Source: Diplodia intermedia (taxonomy: Eukaryota; Ascomycota; Dothideomycetes; Botryosphaeriales; Botryosphaeriaceae). From it: a DNA stretch of 64,000 nt. Below the pieces are notes generated by a model. The model saw only the letters and a list, made by a program, of their open reading frames with translations, was not told where the DNA came from and did no database searches. Each line of letters opens with the position of its first letter. The first letter of the stretch is position 1. Below, piece by piece: positions 44,169-55,390 of this stretch. The position numbers were made by a program, and so were the translations under genes. The stretch lies in NCBI GenBank assembly GCA_021495925.1, contig JAKEKT010000004.1:372001-436000 (forward strand), given 5' to 3'.

Positions 44169-45097
44169 CTTTCTACGTCGAGAGAGTTGTTTCGGCTGTC
44201 GTGTCTTACGCGGTTGCAACGCGTTGCGGGCTCAGCCGAGCGCGAGCGCGTCGACGCGACGCGATTTGCTCCTTAGGCAATCGAATGAAGGGACCAGTCG
44301 CAGGATCATCAAGGACCAGAGAGGAATGGAGGCGGTAGAGAGGACGAACCCGTCACGCACGGTAGAGTCGAGGGAGGCGCGTTTGAAGGGGAGAAGATAA
44401 ATTGAAATGTGCGTGCCGAAAGATCCGTTTCACAAGCGCAGTAGCGCGTCTCGGACAGGACATGCCAATCCGCAACCAACTCTGCTGCAGGAATGGTCCT
44501 TCCGATTCTTATTGTGAATTGCAAGTGCTCAGACGTGGCTGTTGACTTGAAACCCGTACAGCTGTTTCACTAGTTATCTTCAAGAGCAATCCAAGCGGCA
44601 TACGATTGGTTTTCGGTCGAAGAAGCCTTCGCCGACGAGTGTACGGCCCGTGCACCCGTCCCATTTCCGATAAGGCGCTGTTATCGGAGCTCTTCTTCGC
44701 ACCTACATGTCCATTAGCAATTGCCCACGGAGATTGTGCCATGTCGCCGAATAAAACCGTGCGTTTCCCTCCAGAGCTCCAGCGTCACCTGCAGTATCGT
44801 GCACGTAAGCACTCCACTGCGATCGTTCTAGAGCTCTGCTGTGCTGCCAGGATATCTTCAGAGGGGCGCTTAATCAGCTTTCTGTCTGACCCTTGGTCTG
44901 CTATCACGTCAGCGAATGGGAAATGATGCGCAACGCAGTTTGCAAGTAACAGGCTAAAGTCCGTCCGGTGTTTGGATAACCCCCGCGGTGGGGTCGACTG
45001 ATGTTGTCATACAAAAGCGCGGCCGGCGCCCAGCTCTGCCGACGACCAACACCGACAACCTCTCCACCACTCTGACACTACTACACTCCTCGTCACA
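44169..45097. other. Divergent intergenic region, zinc finger / reductase
   Basis: 929 bp between divergent starts. It contains the paired GC-box palindrome at 44979-44994 listed separately. No gene is seen. Confidence 0.4.
44979..44994. promoter_or_regulatory. Inverted pair of possible CreA/Mig1 sites
   Basis: The sequence ACCCCCGCGGTGGGGT is a near-palindrome about 105 bp upstream of the reductase ATG. On the plus strand GTGGGG, and on the minus strand GCGGGG, both fit the CreA consensus SYGGRG. Carbon-source control of the reductase is inference. Confidence 0.35.
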
Positions 45098-46240
45098 ATG
45101 ACTCGCGTCTTGCTCACCGGCGGATCGGGCTTCATAGCAGCTCACGCGCTGGATACTTTGCTGAAGCGTGGGTAAGTGGCTAGCCCCGTCGCTAGTCCGC
45201 GATGCACTTTACTCACTGCCCGCCCAGCCATTCTGTCGTCACCACCGTCCGTAGCCAGGAGAAAGCAGACCGGATCAAGCAAGCCCATCCTGGATATGGC
45301 AAAGACAAGCTCGACTTCGCAATTGTTCCGGACATTGCACAGGAGGGTGCCTTCGAAGACGCCGTCAAGTCGGACCCTCCCTTCGAGGCTGTTATCCACA
45401 CCGCGAGCCCTTTCCATTTTAACGTCACCGATGTCCAGAAGCAGCTGCTGGACCCCGCCATCATTGGCACGACTGGCATTCTGAAGTCCATCAAGAAGAG
45501 CGCACCGACTGTCAAGAAGGTCGTCATTACGTCCTCCTTTGCCGCCATTGTGAACCCATTCAAAGACAATTGGCCGGACCACACCTACTCTGAGAGCGAT
45601 TGGAACCCTTTGTCCCATGAGCAGGCACTGGAGAACCCTGCAAACGGTTACAGAGGTGGCATTTCCTCCCCCAGCGCCGCCGTCCAAGACGCACACTGAC
45701 TCTCTCGTAGCAAGCAAGACATTCGCTGAGCGTGCCGCATGGGACTTCCTGGAGAAGGAGAAGCCGAATTTCACGATTGCTACCATCAACCCTCCTCTCG
45801 TCTTCGGCCCCATCGTCCACTACTTGAACTCGCTTGACGCTCTGAACACGTCCAACCAACGCATCGGCAATTTCATCCTCGGTAAGTTCAAGGATGAGGT
45901 CCCTCCTACCGGCACCTATCTCTGGATTGATGTGCGCGATGTGGCCTTGGGTCACGTCAAGGCAATGGAGCTTCCTGAGGCGGACAACAAAAGGTTCTTC
46001 TTCACCGCCGGCTACTTCAGCAACAAGGAGCTGCTGGGTCTTGTCGAGAAGAACTTCCCGGAGTACAAGGACAAGCTGCCTGGCCCAGAGGCGGCTACCG
46101 GCGCTGGTGTTGACTACCCCGCCGACGGTGTTTACAAGTTTGATAACTCAAGGACGAAGGATGTTTTGGGCATCGAGTTCATGCCATTCGAGAAGACCGT
46201 TGTAGACACTATCAACTCGCTCAAGGCTGTGGGAGCATAG
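45098..46240 (+). CDS. NAD(P)-dependent aldehyde/ketone reductase, GRE2 / dihydroflavonol-reductase-like
   Basis: Three exons, 45098-45171, 45228-45655 and 45711-46240, 343 residues. The extended-SDR dinucleotide motif is VLLTGGSGFIAAHALDTLL at the N-terminus. The first join gives RGHSVVTTVRSQEKADRI, with an Arg at the end of strand 2 that suggests NADP. The active site includes VVITSSFAAIVN and the YRASK catalytic motif, created across the second intron (NGYRASKTFAERAAWDFL). Further family marks are INPPLVFGPIVHYLN, TYLWIDVRDVALGHVKAMEL and the C-terminal SRTKDVLGIEF. By family it reduces methylglyoxal, isovaleraldehyde or related carbonyls, often in stress responses; the substrate is not readable from sequence. 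Introns are 56 and 55 nt with GTAAGT and GTGGCA donors; the second donor is weak but the frame requires it. Confidence 0.9.
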
Positions 46241-47190
46241 ATGTAGAGTAGCGAAACACGTGGACACAATCAAGTAGTTGGTGATAGATGGTAGACAAGT
46301 TGGCGACCCAACATGAAATTTTTGATAGCGAGCAGCTCATACTTGTTGATTGATCGTTAACCTGTTTCCAGCTTACCTATCCATCTCTTACCCTCAGTAC
46401 TAGCTCATTCCCCCACCGAACCTCTTGAGTCTCGTATCAAATTATGCGTCGTCTAAAAAGCTCTACGTGGTCACAAACCGAACGAGGAGTCGACCTATTA
46501 ACTTTGTTCAGAATTAGCCAAGAGACTCCACCAGGTAAAATATCTTAGCAAACAAATATTTGTAGAGCCAGGTCAGACTGTTGAGCTTGAATAATTTTGA
46601 ATATCATTGGTGACTCAAATAATAGTAGAAGAAGAATAGAATCATCATGTAGCGCTGCGTGGGGAGATCTGAGGGAGCCATTCTTACCTGGAAAGATTAG
46701 TAGCACCTGGGCTATCTGCCCATATCAATGCCAAAGCAGCTGAAAGCTATGGGGGTATTCCCTGGCCCTTCTGCTGGGCTCTCGGCGCAGGACGTTGACA
46801 GCAGGAGTGAGCGGGAGGGCGTTGGGCTTCCCGGCAGGTGGCTCGCTCGTCCTGGCGCGAAGACGTCCTGTCCATGAAGACGTGTCAAAGGGTGTGCGCA
46901 AGCAGTTTCGCCGGAAATTGGACCTCTGGTCGAGAGTGTTGTGAAAGGCTGCACGTCGCAGCGCAGAATTATTTGAAGAGGCTCTCTCGGTGGCCGAATT
47001 AACCCGCCCGACAGCGCATGGGCCCGCAGATGCGCAAGAGAAGCAGCCCCACCAAGCAGGACCCCCCCACGACAACAAGCAGATTCGGGCTCCAACTTCA
47101 ACCAACACCGCCTGACACTTCTACCCTCGCCTCCGACTCTCCTCACCACATTATCACCCACAGAGCCGACCCACTCTTCGATCCATCAAA
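46241..47190. other. Intergenic, reductase 3' flank and NTF2 promoter
   Basis: No supported gene. About 46440-46670 is AT-rich with no open frames. The last ~120 bp before 47191 are C-rich and probably the NTF2 leader. Confidence 0.4.
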
Positions 47191-47894
47191 ATGGCCGGTG
47201 AGTATCATACACTGCGCGCCGTGTTTGCCGGCGACGCGGCGCTAACATGACTGGATTGCAGACTTTCAGAACATCGCGAGTACGTACCCGGGTGTCCTAC
47301 CGCAGAGGCGCCTATCGTCTCACTCGGCACAATGCCGTGTTTAGTCGGCACAGTAGAGCTAATGGTCGTGTAGCTCAGTTCGTCCAGTTCTACTACAAGA
47401 CCTTCGATGAGAACAGGGCACAGCTTGCGACGCTTTACGTATGTCGATTTGGTACACACAAGGCTATTGAAGCATATGGTTGCTGATGGAATCTATAGCG
47501 CGACCACTCCATGTTCACCTTCGAGTCGAACGCTGTCCAGGGCACCGCCGGCATCGTGGAGAAGCTGACGGTAAGCATCGGTCGCAGGGCCCGTTGCGTA
47601 GCCCCGCACTAACACGGTCTGCTGCAGAACCTTCCCTTCCAAAAGGTTGTTCACCAGGTCGCCACCTTGGATGCCCAGCCCGCCAGCGAGGACGGTGGCA
47701 TCCTCGTCCTTGTCACCGGCGCTCTGCTCGTAAGTTTAGCCCGCCGCCGCCGGGTCCCCCCGCTCTGACACGATTTCAAGGTCGACGAGGAGCAGCGCCC
47801 CATGAGCTACACTCAGGCTTTCCAGCTCCGCCCCGACGGCGCTGGCAGCTACTTCGTCTTCAACGACGTCTTCCGCCTCGTCTACGCCGCATAG
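47191..47894 (+). CDS. ntf2: Nuclear transport factor 2 (NTF2)
   Basis: Six exons: 47191-47197, 47262-47279, 47374-47438, 47499-47570, 47628-47729 and 47781-47894, giving 125 residues, the normal NTF2 length. The first exon has only 7 coding bases and the second 18. The spliced protein reads MADFQNIATQFVQFYYKTFD, then LATLYRDHSMFTFESNAVQG, EKLTNLPFQKVVHQVATLDA, ILVLVTGALLVDEEQRPMSY and FQLRPDGAGSYFVFNDVFRL. It forms a homodimer that carries Ran-GDP into the nucleus through FG-nucleoporins. Introns are 64, 94, 60, 57 and 51 nt. Each join was checked by frame. Confidence 0.96.
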
Positions 47895-48668
47895 ACTGTT
47901 CTGAAAGCTCTGGATTTGGAGGACAGTAGCTAGGTTGGGTCATGAAGCAATGCGATACATGCTAGCTGCGGACATGTGCATTTAGGAGGCTAGTCGATGA
48001 CAGCAATCAGAGGAGGGACTCTTGGACATACCCACATACCAATATGGACAACGCCACAACGATCTCGTGAACATAGTGCAATTTATGGTGTGCAAGGCAC
48101 TGGGCGGCTCCATAATGCTGCAGCCTGGAGCAGAGTGTGGCCGTGTCGCGGGCTGTGGAGCGTGCGGAGAGACGGGATCAAGGACCCCTGGACCCCTGCA
48201 ATCATGACGAGTGCCATTTAGGTATTTTTGATGCAAGCATTGGCCGCGGCGCTGAAACGCGTGTTGATTGTTGCCTCGCATCGTCGTGTTCGCGGTCTGC
48301 CTGCGATCCTTGTCAGGTGGCACTGCTCGGGACGCGACTGCCGTGGCTGAGTCTGAGCTGCTGCGGCAGGGTCTCGCGCTCCCGAAACAATCCATCGATT
48401 CGTATATCCAGGCCACAACAACACCTTCGACAACCGCACTCCCTTTGCCTATACGCAGCTCGCTCCCCACCCGCGCTCCGGCTGGCCTTCAACAATCGCA
48501 CGTCCACAGCACTTCGGCCATCCACAGCCACATCTCCATCCCTGCAGCAAGCGATCAGCAGCTCGCACGGAGCCTCAAAGATCGACAGCCAACGTTCGTC
48601 GCAACCCGAGCATCATTCCACAGTCGTCGCGCCGTCATCACAATCGCAAACATCGTTAGCCAGACACC
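47895..48668. other. Intergenic, NTF2 to TVP18
   Basis: No supported gene. The second half (about 48280-48668) is likely TVP18 promoter and leader. Confidence 0.4.
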
Positions 48669-49474
48669 ATGACTTTCAGCGAGGAGCTCAAGTCCAGGAA
48701 CTTCAGTGAGTCTTTCACGCAGGGCCGTCGCAGCTGAAGCGAGCGCTTGCTGACACGTTGATGATAGGTATATACGGACAATGGTGAGTGCGACCCGACT
48801 CTTCCGCGACAATCGTTCTTCCCTTGGCCTTTCGCGCGCAGGCCCGAGCCTTCCTTGCGACACCGCCTTAGAGGCATCACGATAGACACATGCGCAGTAG
48901 AGCTCCTTGGCGGCGTGCGGGGAGCGGATGAGCTCCAACAAAGCGCACCGTCTATTGCCCCTACTCTCGAGACGCGCGGCACATATAGGAGATACAGGAG
49001 GCTGACAACCAGACAGGACCGGCATCCTGTGTGTGATTCTATGCTTTGCCATGGGTATTGCCAACATCTTTAGCGGCTTCCCCACCATCATCTTCTCCAT
49101 CATTTGCCTGTGAGTAACGCAGCACTGCCAAGCCCGAGTTCGCTCAAGAATCCACCAACTAACGCTGGACCAGGGCATATGCACCTATCATCTTCTTCGT
49201 AGAAGTAGCATTTCTGCTCAAGCTTCCTATTTGGTCCGAGGGCTTCCGCAGCTTCTTCCGCCGTCTCCAGGAGAACTGGCCGCGCATTATCATGTACCTG
49301 GTCATGAGTGTTGTTCAGTGGATCAGCCTGGTGGGCGGAGCTAGCAGCTTGATTGTACCGGCCATCTTCCTCCTGCTCGCTGGCCTCTTCTACCTTCTCG
49401 CGGCGGTCAAGCACCAGGATTTCCAGAGCAGCAAGATTTTGGGTGGACAAGGTGTTGCTCAGATGATCATCTAA
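48669..49474 (+). CDS. tvp18: Golgi membrane protein TVP18
   Basis: Four exons, 48669-48705, 48768-48783, 49017-49109 and 49174-49474, 148 residues. The second exon is 16 nt. The spliced N-terminus MTFSEELKSRNFSIYGQWTG is the family signature. Four hydrophobic segments follow: ILCVILCFAMGIANIF, IIFSIICLAYAPIIFFVEV, IIMYLVMSVVQWISLVGGAS and IVPAIFLLLAGLFYLLAAV. The C-terminus SKILGGQGVAQMII is conserved. By family it is a Tlg2-vesicle/Golgi membrane protein in vesicle trafficking; its precise function is unknown. The second intron (233 nt) is unusually long for the window. No extra exon inside it fits the frame. Confidence 0.93.
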
Positions 49475-50556
49475 GCGTGGGATGGTCGGGCTGTCACGCT
49501 CGCGCGACGGCGAGGATTGCAAGGCGACTTCTTGGCCACGAGCCGGGCGTGCAGCCACTGTAATTTGGGGGTTGGATGCTCGACAGCGCGCGTCACATTA
49601 CAGGGTGATTGACACGCTTCCGAGCTCGAGAAGTTTCATTGCTTTTGCGGTCCCATCCGCAGCAGGACACAGGCGTTACTGGAATTATATCCGGCAAAAG
49701 CGACAGTTGACAGGGAGGAGCTATGATACCTGCGCGGATTGTTGTCATACTTTTTTTGTTTGTCGGTAATGGCCCAAGGCGGAATGCAATTCCCATGGCG
49801 TTGAGATCGAATCACATGGTGGTGCGTGTCACGACGGGTGACGCAAAAATGTAGGGCGCGAATGTCCGACACGCCGCACGGCATGGGTGGCAGGGTGGAG
49901 GCGGTGACCCAGCAAGCGTCGTGGCTAGCCCAGAAGCTTGGGGTCAGCGCGTGCTCCGCTGTCGTGCTTGTGGGCGTGGTCACGAACAGCCGCGGGCACA
50001 TCGCTTCCTTGCTTGCTGGCCGCCAGCGGCCGGCAGAAGGGGGGTGTGAGTGACGAAATGCAGATTCAGGAACGGGAGCTGGCCATCACGTGGCGGGCCG
50101 GATCGCGGGGGTGGCGCTCGCGATGGTGGCATCACGATGAAATGCAGAGCCTTCAGGGCGCAGCAAACTTGGCAGTGGGTCCGGCGAGGGTTCGCAGCGT
50201 TCTCGAAGCGTTGAATGCGGGCGGCTTCACGACGCGATACGCGCCTGCGAATCAGAGGCGGGCCATATGCTGTTGCGAATTAGCAGACGCTCACCGGCGG
50301 CGCTGAGGGCGGGCGTGTTCCATGCAAAATGCCGCAGGCCGACCCAGCCCGGGACCAATGACCTGCCGCTGGTGCATGCTGGGCCTCGATCTGACGAGCA
50401 CCCGCACCCCCAGCAGCCAGCGTCACAGCTAACTCGGGTTCACTTAAAGACAACGCCCGCCAACCCTGCAGCGCCTGCGCTGCCTCAATTTACTCGCTAC
50501 AATCCTCTCTTCTGTTATCTGCTCCCGCTCTCCTATCTGCACCCATCCCGCCTTCG

Positions 50557-50720
50557 GTAAGTGTCCAGGCGCTTTGTCCCTCCCTTTCCTGCTACTAGCT
50601 CCATGCATGCACCTGGAACCTGGCACCTGGCACCTGGCACCTGGCTCCGGCCTGGCCTGCGCGAGAACACTGTCATTGTGCTGCCACTACTGCTGCCGCC
50701 CTACTTATTCTTGGTTGCAG
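50557..50720 (+). other. Probable 5' UTR intron of AIM21
   Basis: A strong donor GTAAGT at 50557 and an acceptor TTGCAG ending at 50720 bracket 164 nt upstream of the AIM21 ATG. The segment has no coding frame of its own. A leader intron is inferred from these signals only. Confidence 0.45.
50611..50645 (+). repeat. Five tandem 7 bp repeats (ACCTGGC)
   Basis: Five head-to-tail copies of ACCTGGM (the first ends in A, the rest in C), within the probable AIM21 leader intron. With the flanking C, each junction creates an E-box-like CACCTG or close variant. Confidence 0.8.
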
Positions 50721-50811
50721 CACCAAGCTCGACACTTGCTGATCTTACTCTCTGCCTCAGTCTTCCTTTGCACACGCCCCTCCCATTTGCTAGCAGCGCC
50801 ACACACCCAAC

Positions 50812-53800
50812 ATGGCTGCCCCATCGATACCGCAGCGTCCCTCTCGCTCCCAGCAGAGCCAGAATGTGCCTACCATCACCGGCGACGTCCCTCAAATCCC
50901 TGCCCGCCCCAAGCGCAGCATCGAGCGCTCTGTCTCGCCCAACAGGGACACCTTCGCCCGCTCCCCGCTGAACGACCCCTCCTTCGTCAATGGCTCCGGC
51001 AATGCCAGCAAGAGGCTCTCCGCTTCTGACCTCCCCCCTCGCCCCCCGAGCGTCACTCTGCCTTCGATTGGCCAAGAGGGCAGCGAATACGCGAGTCTCG
51101 AGACTCCCCCCGCCGACGAGAGTGCGCCGAAGGAGACCCGCGACGCTGAGGGCCTGAAGCTGTACGCCCCCACCGCAGAAATGCCCCGGTCAACAGCCCG
51201 CTCGAGGATCGCCGCCGTCACTCGCACCGACTCGCAGCAGGCAGCTGCCGCTGGCTTCGGAAGAGCTCCTTCGCAGGATACCTCCGTCGAGCGCCATACG
51301 AGGAACAGCTCGTCCACCGGGCGCCGCTCGCGCCCAACGTCTATCTACAACAACGGCGACGAAGAGCATGGAATCCCTGAGATCGGTCTCCAGGTGCCCA
51401 TGTATCCCAATGCCGGCGATGTCCAGGCACCTACGCCGTCGAACAGCTCGAGTATGCCTGCCACCGGCGTCGGCTTCTTCAACAGCGGAGGACAGAGGCA
51501 CCACGCCCGCACCAAGAGTGGCCACGAAATTTTCCATGGCCCTCCCGGCAGCTACGGTCTCCACGGCCATGGCGTCAAGCCGCAGGATGAATTCGAGAGA
51601 CAGTGGTACGCCAAGCATCCCCATGATGCGGCCCGCGAAGCTCAGGGCGAGTACGGCCCGGCTATTCGGGTCAACAGGAAAGAATGGGCTCTGAGCAGCG
51701 ATGAGCTCAACAAGATTGTTCAAGATACCGCCGCGAAGGGCGTAGGAATGGGTAAGCTATTGCTAGCATATTAGGTCGACCGCGACCTTCGGCAAACTAA
51801 TAGTCCAATCAGGTGCGTCCCCCGGCGCAATTGGTACCCCTGCCGAGGAGATTGGCTACATGGCATCGGAAGAGTATGCTTCCCGCATGGCCTCGCCCCA
51901 ACCGCCGTCGAAGGCTCCCAAGGAGCGCAAGACGAGCTCGCAGACACACCTCGAATCTCCTCTCCGCAAGACGAGCTTCCCTGAAAACGTCATGGATAAG
52001 GACTCATCTGCTATTGAAGCCGACGAGGACGACGTGATCCACATCAACCCGCCCACCAACGAGCGCAGCCATATCCATGGCGGTGGTCCTGAGGCTGATG
52101 ACTTCGCTCCCCGTAACGGAAACACCGATGCCGATGATGGCTTCGTTACTGAGGAGGGCGGACGCACGCCCATCCTGGCCTCTGATGAATTGCAAAGGCA
52201 CAAGACCCCTGGCGCTGAGTATATGCAGCCAGCTGTGCCAGCTGAACTTGAGCGTGAGCGCCGATTGAGTCAAGAAGCTGACAACTACCACCGTCGTTCC
52301 ACCAGCCGCTCAGCCAGCCGGCCCACTAGTGGTATTGGTTTTTCTCGCTGGAGTGAGGACGATCGCAATGGCACCCCTCTTGACAATGTGAAGGAGTATG
52401 AGCCACTGTTTCCTGATGAAGACGAGAAGAAGCCTGCAGAAAAACCAGTCACCGCTGTCGACAAGCTCAAGCGTCCTGACCTTGCTCGCCATCATTTCCC
52501 TAGCCAAGATGTCTGGGAGGATACCCCGAGTAGTTTGCAGCTCCAGACCGAGGTTGAGACACCTGAGGCTCCTGATGAACCACAGTCCGCTACCACCTCT
52601 ATGCAGTCTTCTCAACTCTTTGAGAGACCGGAAGCAGAGCAGGAACGTAAGGAGAAACCTGCTCCCAAGCAGGAAGAGGAGAAGAGCTTCCTCGCGGATC
52701 ATCAGAAGCACCCTCACAAGTCTCACTTCAACAAGGATGTTCTCAACGATATGACATCCCGTCCTGGCATGCAACAGAGGTTCCCTAGTCAAGATATCTG
52801 GGAGGATACTCCCAGCGAGCTTCAACTCGTGACGGAGGTCCATGCTCCTCAGACTGACGAGACAGAAAGCCCGGTGGAGCCCAAGTCTACGACCGAGCAG
52901 CGTCCTCCGGTTCCAGCCCGACCCCATGTTCCTGCTCGGCCAGCAGGCCGCTCGAAGCTTGGTGAGAGCCAAGAAGGCTCGCCAGTCGATAAGAAGGCCC
53001 CCGTGATTCCCGATCGCCCGAAGCCACAGTTGCCAGCTCGCCCGGCTAAGCCCAGCCACAAACCTTCTGACGAGCAGGTGCCCCTTTCAAAGGTTGGCTC
53101 CCAGGGCAGCACTGGTAGTGAGGGTGCCCCCGCAACAAAGGCCAAACCCCCGGTGCCCTCTCGTCCTGCTGGTGGCAAAATCGCAGCACTGAAAGCTGGC
53201 TTCTTGAGTGATTTGAACAGCCGCCTCCAACTTGGACCCCAAGCTCCGAAGCCGGAAAAGAAGGAGGAGGAGGAGGAGGAGCCGAAGGAGAAGGCGCCTC
53301 TTGCCGATGCGCGCAAGGGTCGTGCTAGGGGACCAGCCCGCAGGAAACCTGCTGCATCACCATCTGCAGCCGCTGCTGTGGCTCCTGCAGAGGCGAAGAA
53401 GGAGCAGGCGCTTTCCATTGGCACTATCCAAACTGTGTTTTCCATCTCGGACGATGGCGATCTCACTGTTCCGTCGTTGGCTTCTGCTAAGGAGACCGAG
53501 GCGGCTAAGAAAGAGCTTCCCGCAGCTGCGGAAGCGTCTATTGCTACCCAGGTCCCCGCTGACCCTAAGCCCGCTCCCAAAGACGATCCGGCCGAGCCAG
53601 AACTTGAACCTCGAATTCCCAAGGCGGACGAGACGGAGGCCACACAGGTCGAGTCGACTCCCGCTGCAACGGAAGAGAAGGAGACTGAGCTAGAGCCTAC
53701 CGAGACGAAGACCTCTGACTCAGCCGTGCAGACTGGGCAGCAGGATATTGAGATTCCGAAGGAGGATGGCGGTGCGGAAAAGATTACCGCTTATCTGGGC

Positions 53801-53905
53801 GCCAACGCTCCCGAGGAGGGAAATGTTGTCGTGAATGATGGCGCTGAGGCTGTTGAGGAAGTGGACGACAAGCATGAGACGGAGCAGACTAGCACCACCG
53901 CTTGA
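50812..53905 (+). CDS. aim21: AIM21-like actin-patch protein
   Basis: Two exons, 50812-51751 and 51813-53905, 1010 residues, joined across a 61 nt intron as AAKGVGMGASPGAIGTPAEE. The protein is mostly low-complexity and disordered. The N-terminus has Pro-rich stretches (IPQRPSRS, IPARPKRS). A short conserved block lies near the intron: RQWYAKHPHDAAREAQGEYG and SSDELNKIVQDTAAKG. A motif FPSQD(V/I)WEDTPS recurs near residues 542 and 637. Many PxxP sites follow in RPHVPARPAGRSK and KPQLPARPAKPSHK, then a Lys/Glu/Ala-rich tail. In yeast, Aim21 sits at actin patches, binds SH3 proteins and works with Tda2 on capping protein; transfer of that role here is inference. The name comes from the family block and the repeated PARP-like Pro motifs. 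Confidence 0.82.
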
Positions 53906-54349
53906 AGCGCTAGAGGAAGATGGGCTGCATAATGATAGCGAGTGTGATGTTGACGAAAAGGCATTAGTGAGTGGAGGTTATAGGTTCGGTAAAAATAGAT
54001 CTTAGTCGGTCGTTGTCCAAGATGCTAAGACCCTCTTGTGATGTTTCCTACACACGTTTGTCGGCGGCTTTTCGAGCGGTGGGTGGTTCGCGGCTGCCAG
54101 TTGTGAAAGTTGCAGCAACGCACGACCTTCTCCTTTACTCGCTATCAACACCAAACAACTTCAGGCATTTTCCCTCTCAACCAAGTTTTAGCTAACGCTG
54201 AGCATCGATAGCACATCAGCTTTTATCCTTCCGGTCAGCGATATCTCATCCACGCAAAGCCGCAACAGCAACAGCAGCGACTCGTTCTACTCTTGAACGC
54301 ACTATCTTCTTCAAACGGCCGCTATCGTTACCTGTCCCAAGCTCTCTTC
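53906..54349. other. Intergenic, AIM21 3' flank and next promoter
   Basis: AT-richer 3' flank followed by CT/CA-rich leader-like sequence before 54350. No gene is seen. Confidence 0.4.
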
Positions 54350-55390
54350 ATGCCACCGCGGAAGCTGCAGTCCAGACAGCTTCCTACTCTGCCATTGTCT
54401 TCGGTGAATCGTTTTAAACCGCACCGTCCTTCGCCACTACGACATGTCACTTTGCCGCCAGCTTCTTCTTCGCCGGTGCCCGAACCATCGCCGCCTTTGT
54501 GGTCCGAAGACGGTGCTAGCGAGAGAACCTACGACGAGCATATATCCTTGCAGGGAGAGGATGAGGATGACAACAGCGACTGCTTTGACGACGAGGGCGG
54601 ATGGGATGGGAATGAGGAGGGATCTAAGCCGAGAAGTGGAAAAGGAAAGGAGGCAGTTGAGACTAGTGCGGACACTGCTATAGAGACTAGCTCACGGTCT
54701 CGCACCACAACCCGAGCTACTCGACGGTCTGCCACGCAGAAGCCTACCACGCGGCGTACTGAAGGCTCGAAGCTTGGCTCTGGATCGGACATCATCGCGC
54801 GCAACCGTGACATGCTTGGTGGTGAGCAATTGGAGGACCTACGGATAAAAGAAGATCACTATTCTCAAGCTGCCAAAGACTCCCTTCTGGGAAACTTGAC
54901 GCTATTTTCGATCCATGAGCCTGCTGGCATACGCCCTTCTGCCAGCTCAGGACCGTTGACGTCGGAAGCCGCGGCAAGGCAGCTGCTCGGACTCGCTGCT
55001 CTTCATGAACTCCCGACAGTGAGAGAATCCAATAGCGCACCATCGTTGACTTCGGAAGCCGAGGCAAGGCAGCTGCTCGGACTCGCTGCTTTTCATGAGC
55101 GCCCGACAGTGAGAGAATACAATAGCGCACAATCTTCAATTGACAATGAGGAGAGCAAAAACATCCCAGGAGGACCGGAAGATCCAATAATCATTTCTGA
55201 AGATTCGAGCAGCAGCCTCAGCGAAGACGACATGCCTCCCCGTGCACGCTCAAGGCGGACCAAGTCAACGAGTACCGCTTGCACTTCTCGCTCGACTAGT
55301 CGCTCCAGTGCGGGCATTCAGACCAACCTCGAGAATGAAAAGCTACGAATTCACAAAGAAGAAGAGGAAGAGGAACGTGTGAATAGGTAA
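54350..55390 (+). CDS. Unrecognised acidic/Ser-rich protein with a tandem repeat
   Basis: A frame of 346 residues from the first ATG; the same frame extends upstream only through a TTG codon. It is Ser/Thr/Arg-rich with acidic patches (EDEDDNSDCFDDEGGW near 75) and a basic stretch TTTRATRRSATQKPTTRR. Residues about 203-262 are two copies of a 30-residue unit, LTSEAxARQLLGLAAxHExP plus TVRExNSAxS. The C-terminal part is Ser/Asp-rich, then Arg/Ser-rich, ending in a Glu run. The stop codon TAA overlaps a good splice donor (AG-GTAAGC at 55389), so the true protein may continue past an intron; I could not fix a downstream exon. Function unknown. Confidence 0.6.
   Translation: MPPRKLQSRQLPTLPLSSVNRFKPHRPSPLRHVTLPPASSSPVPEPSPPLWSEDGASERTYDEHISLQGEDEDDNSDCFDDEGGWDGNEEGSKPRSGKGKEAVETSADTAIETSSRSRTTTRATRRSATQKPTTRRTEGSKLGSGSDIIARNRDMLGGEQLEDLRIKEDHYSQAAKDSLLGNLTLFSIHEPAGIRPSASSGPLTSEAAARQLLGLAALHELPTVRESNSAPSLTSEAEARQLLGLAAFHERPTVREYNSAQSSIDNEESKNIPGGPEDPIIISEDSSSSLSEDDMPPRARSRRTKSTSTACTSRSTSRSSAGIQTNLENEKLRIHKEEEEEERVNR
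54956..55135 (+). repeat. Tandem duplication, two 90 bp copies
   Basis: Copies are 54956-55045 and 55046-55135, directly adjacent and differing at only about eight positions. The length is a multiple of three, so the reading frame is kept. The unit encodes a short amphipathic helix (ARQLLGLAA). Confidence 0.85.

Larger units (their letters stand above)
49475..50811. other. Intergenic and AIM21 leader
   Basis: No supported gene between 49475 and about 50450. The AIM21 leader lies in the last ~350 bp: a pyrimidine-rich segment at 50500-50556, then a probable leader intron and a 7 bp repeat, both listed separately. Confidence 0.4.
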
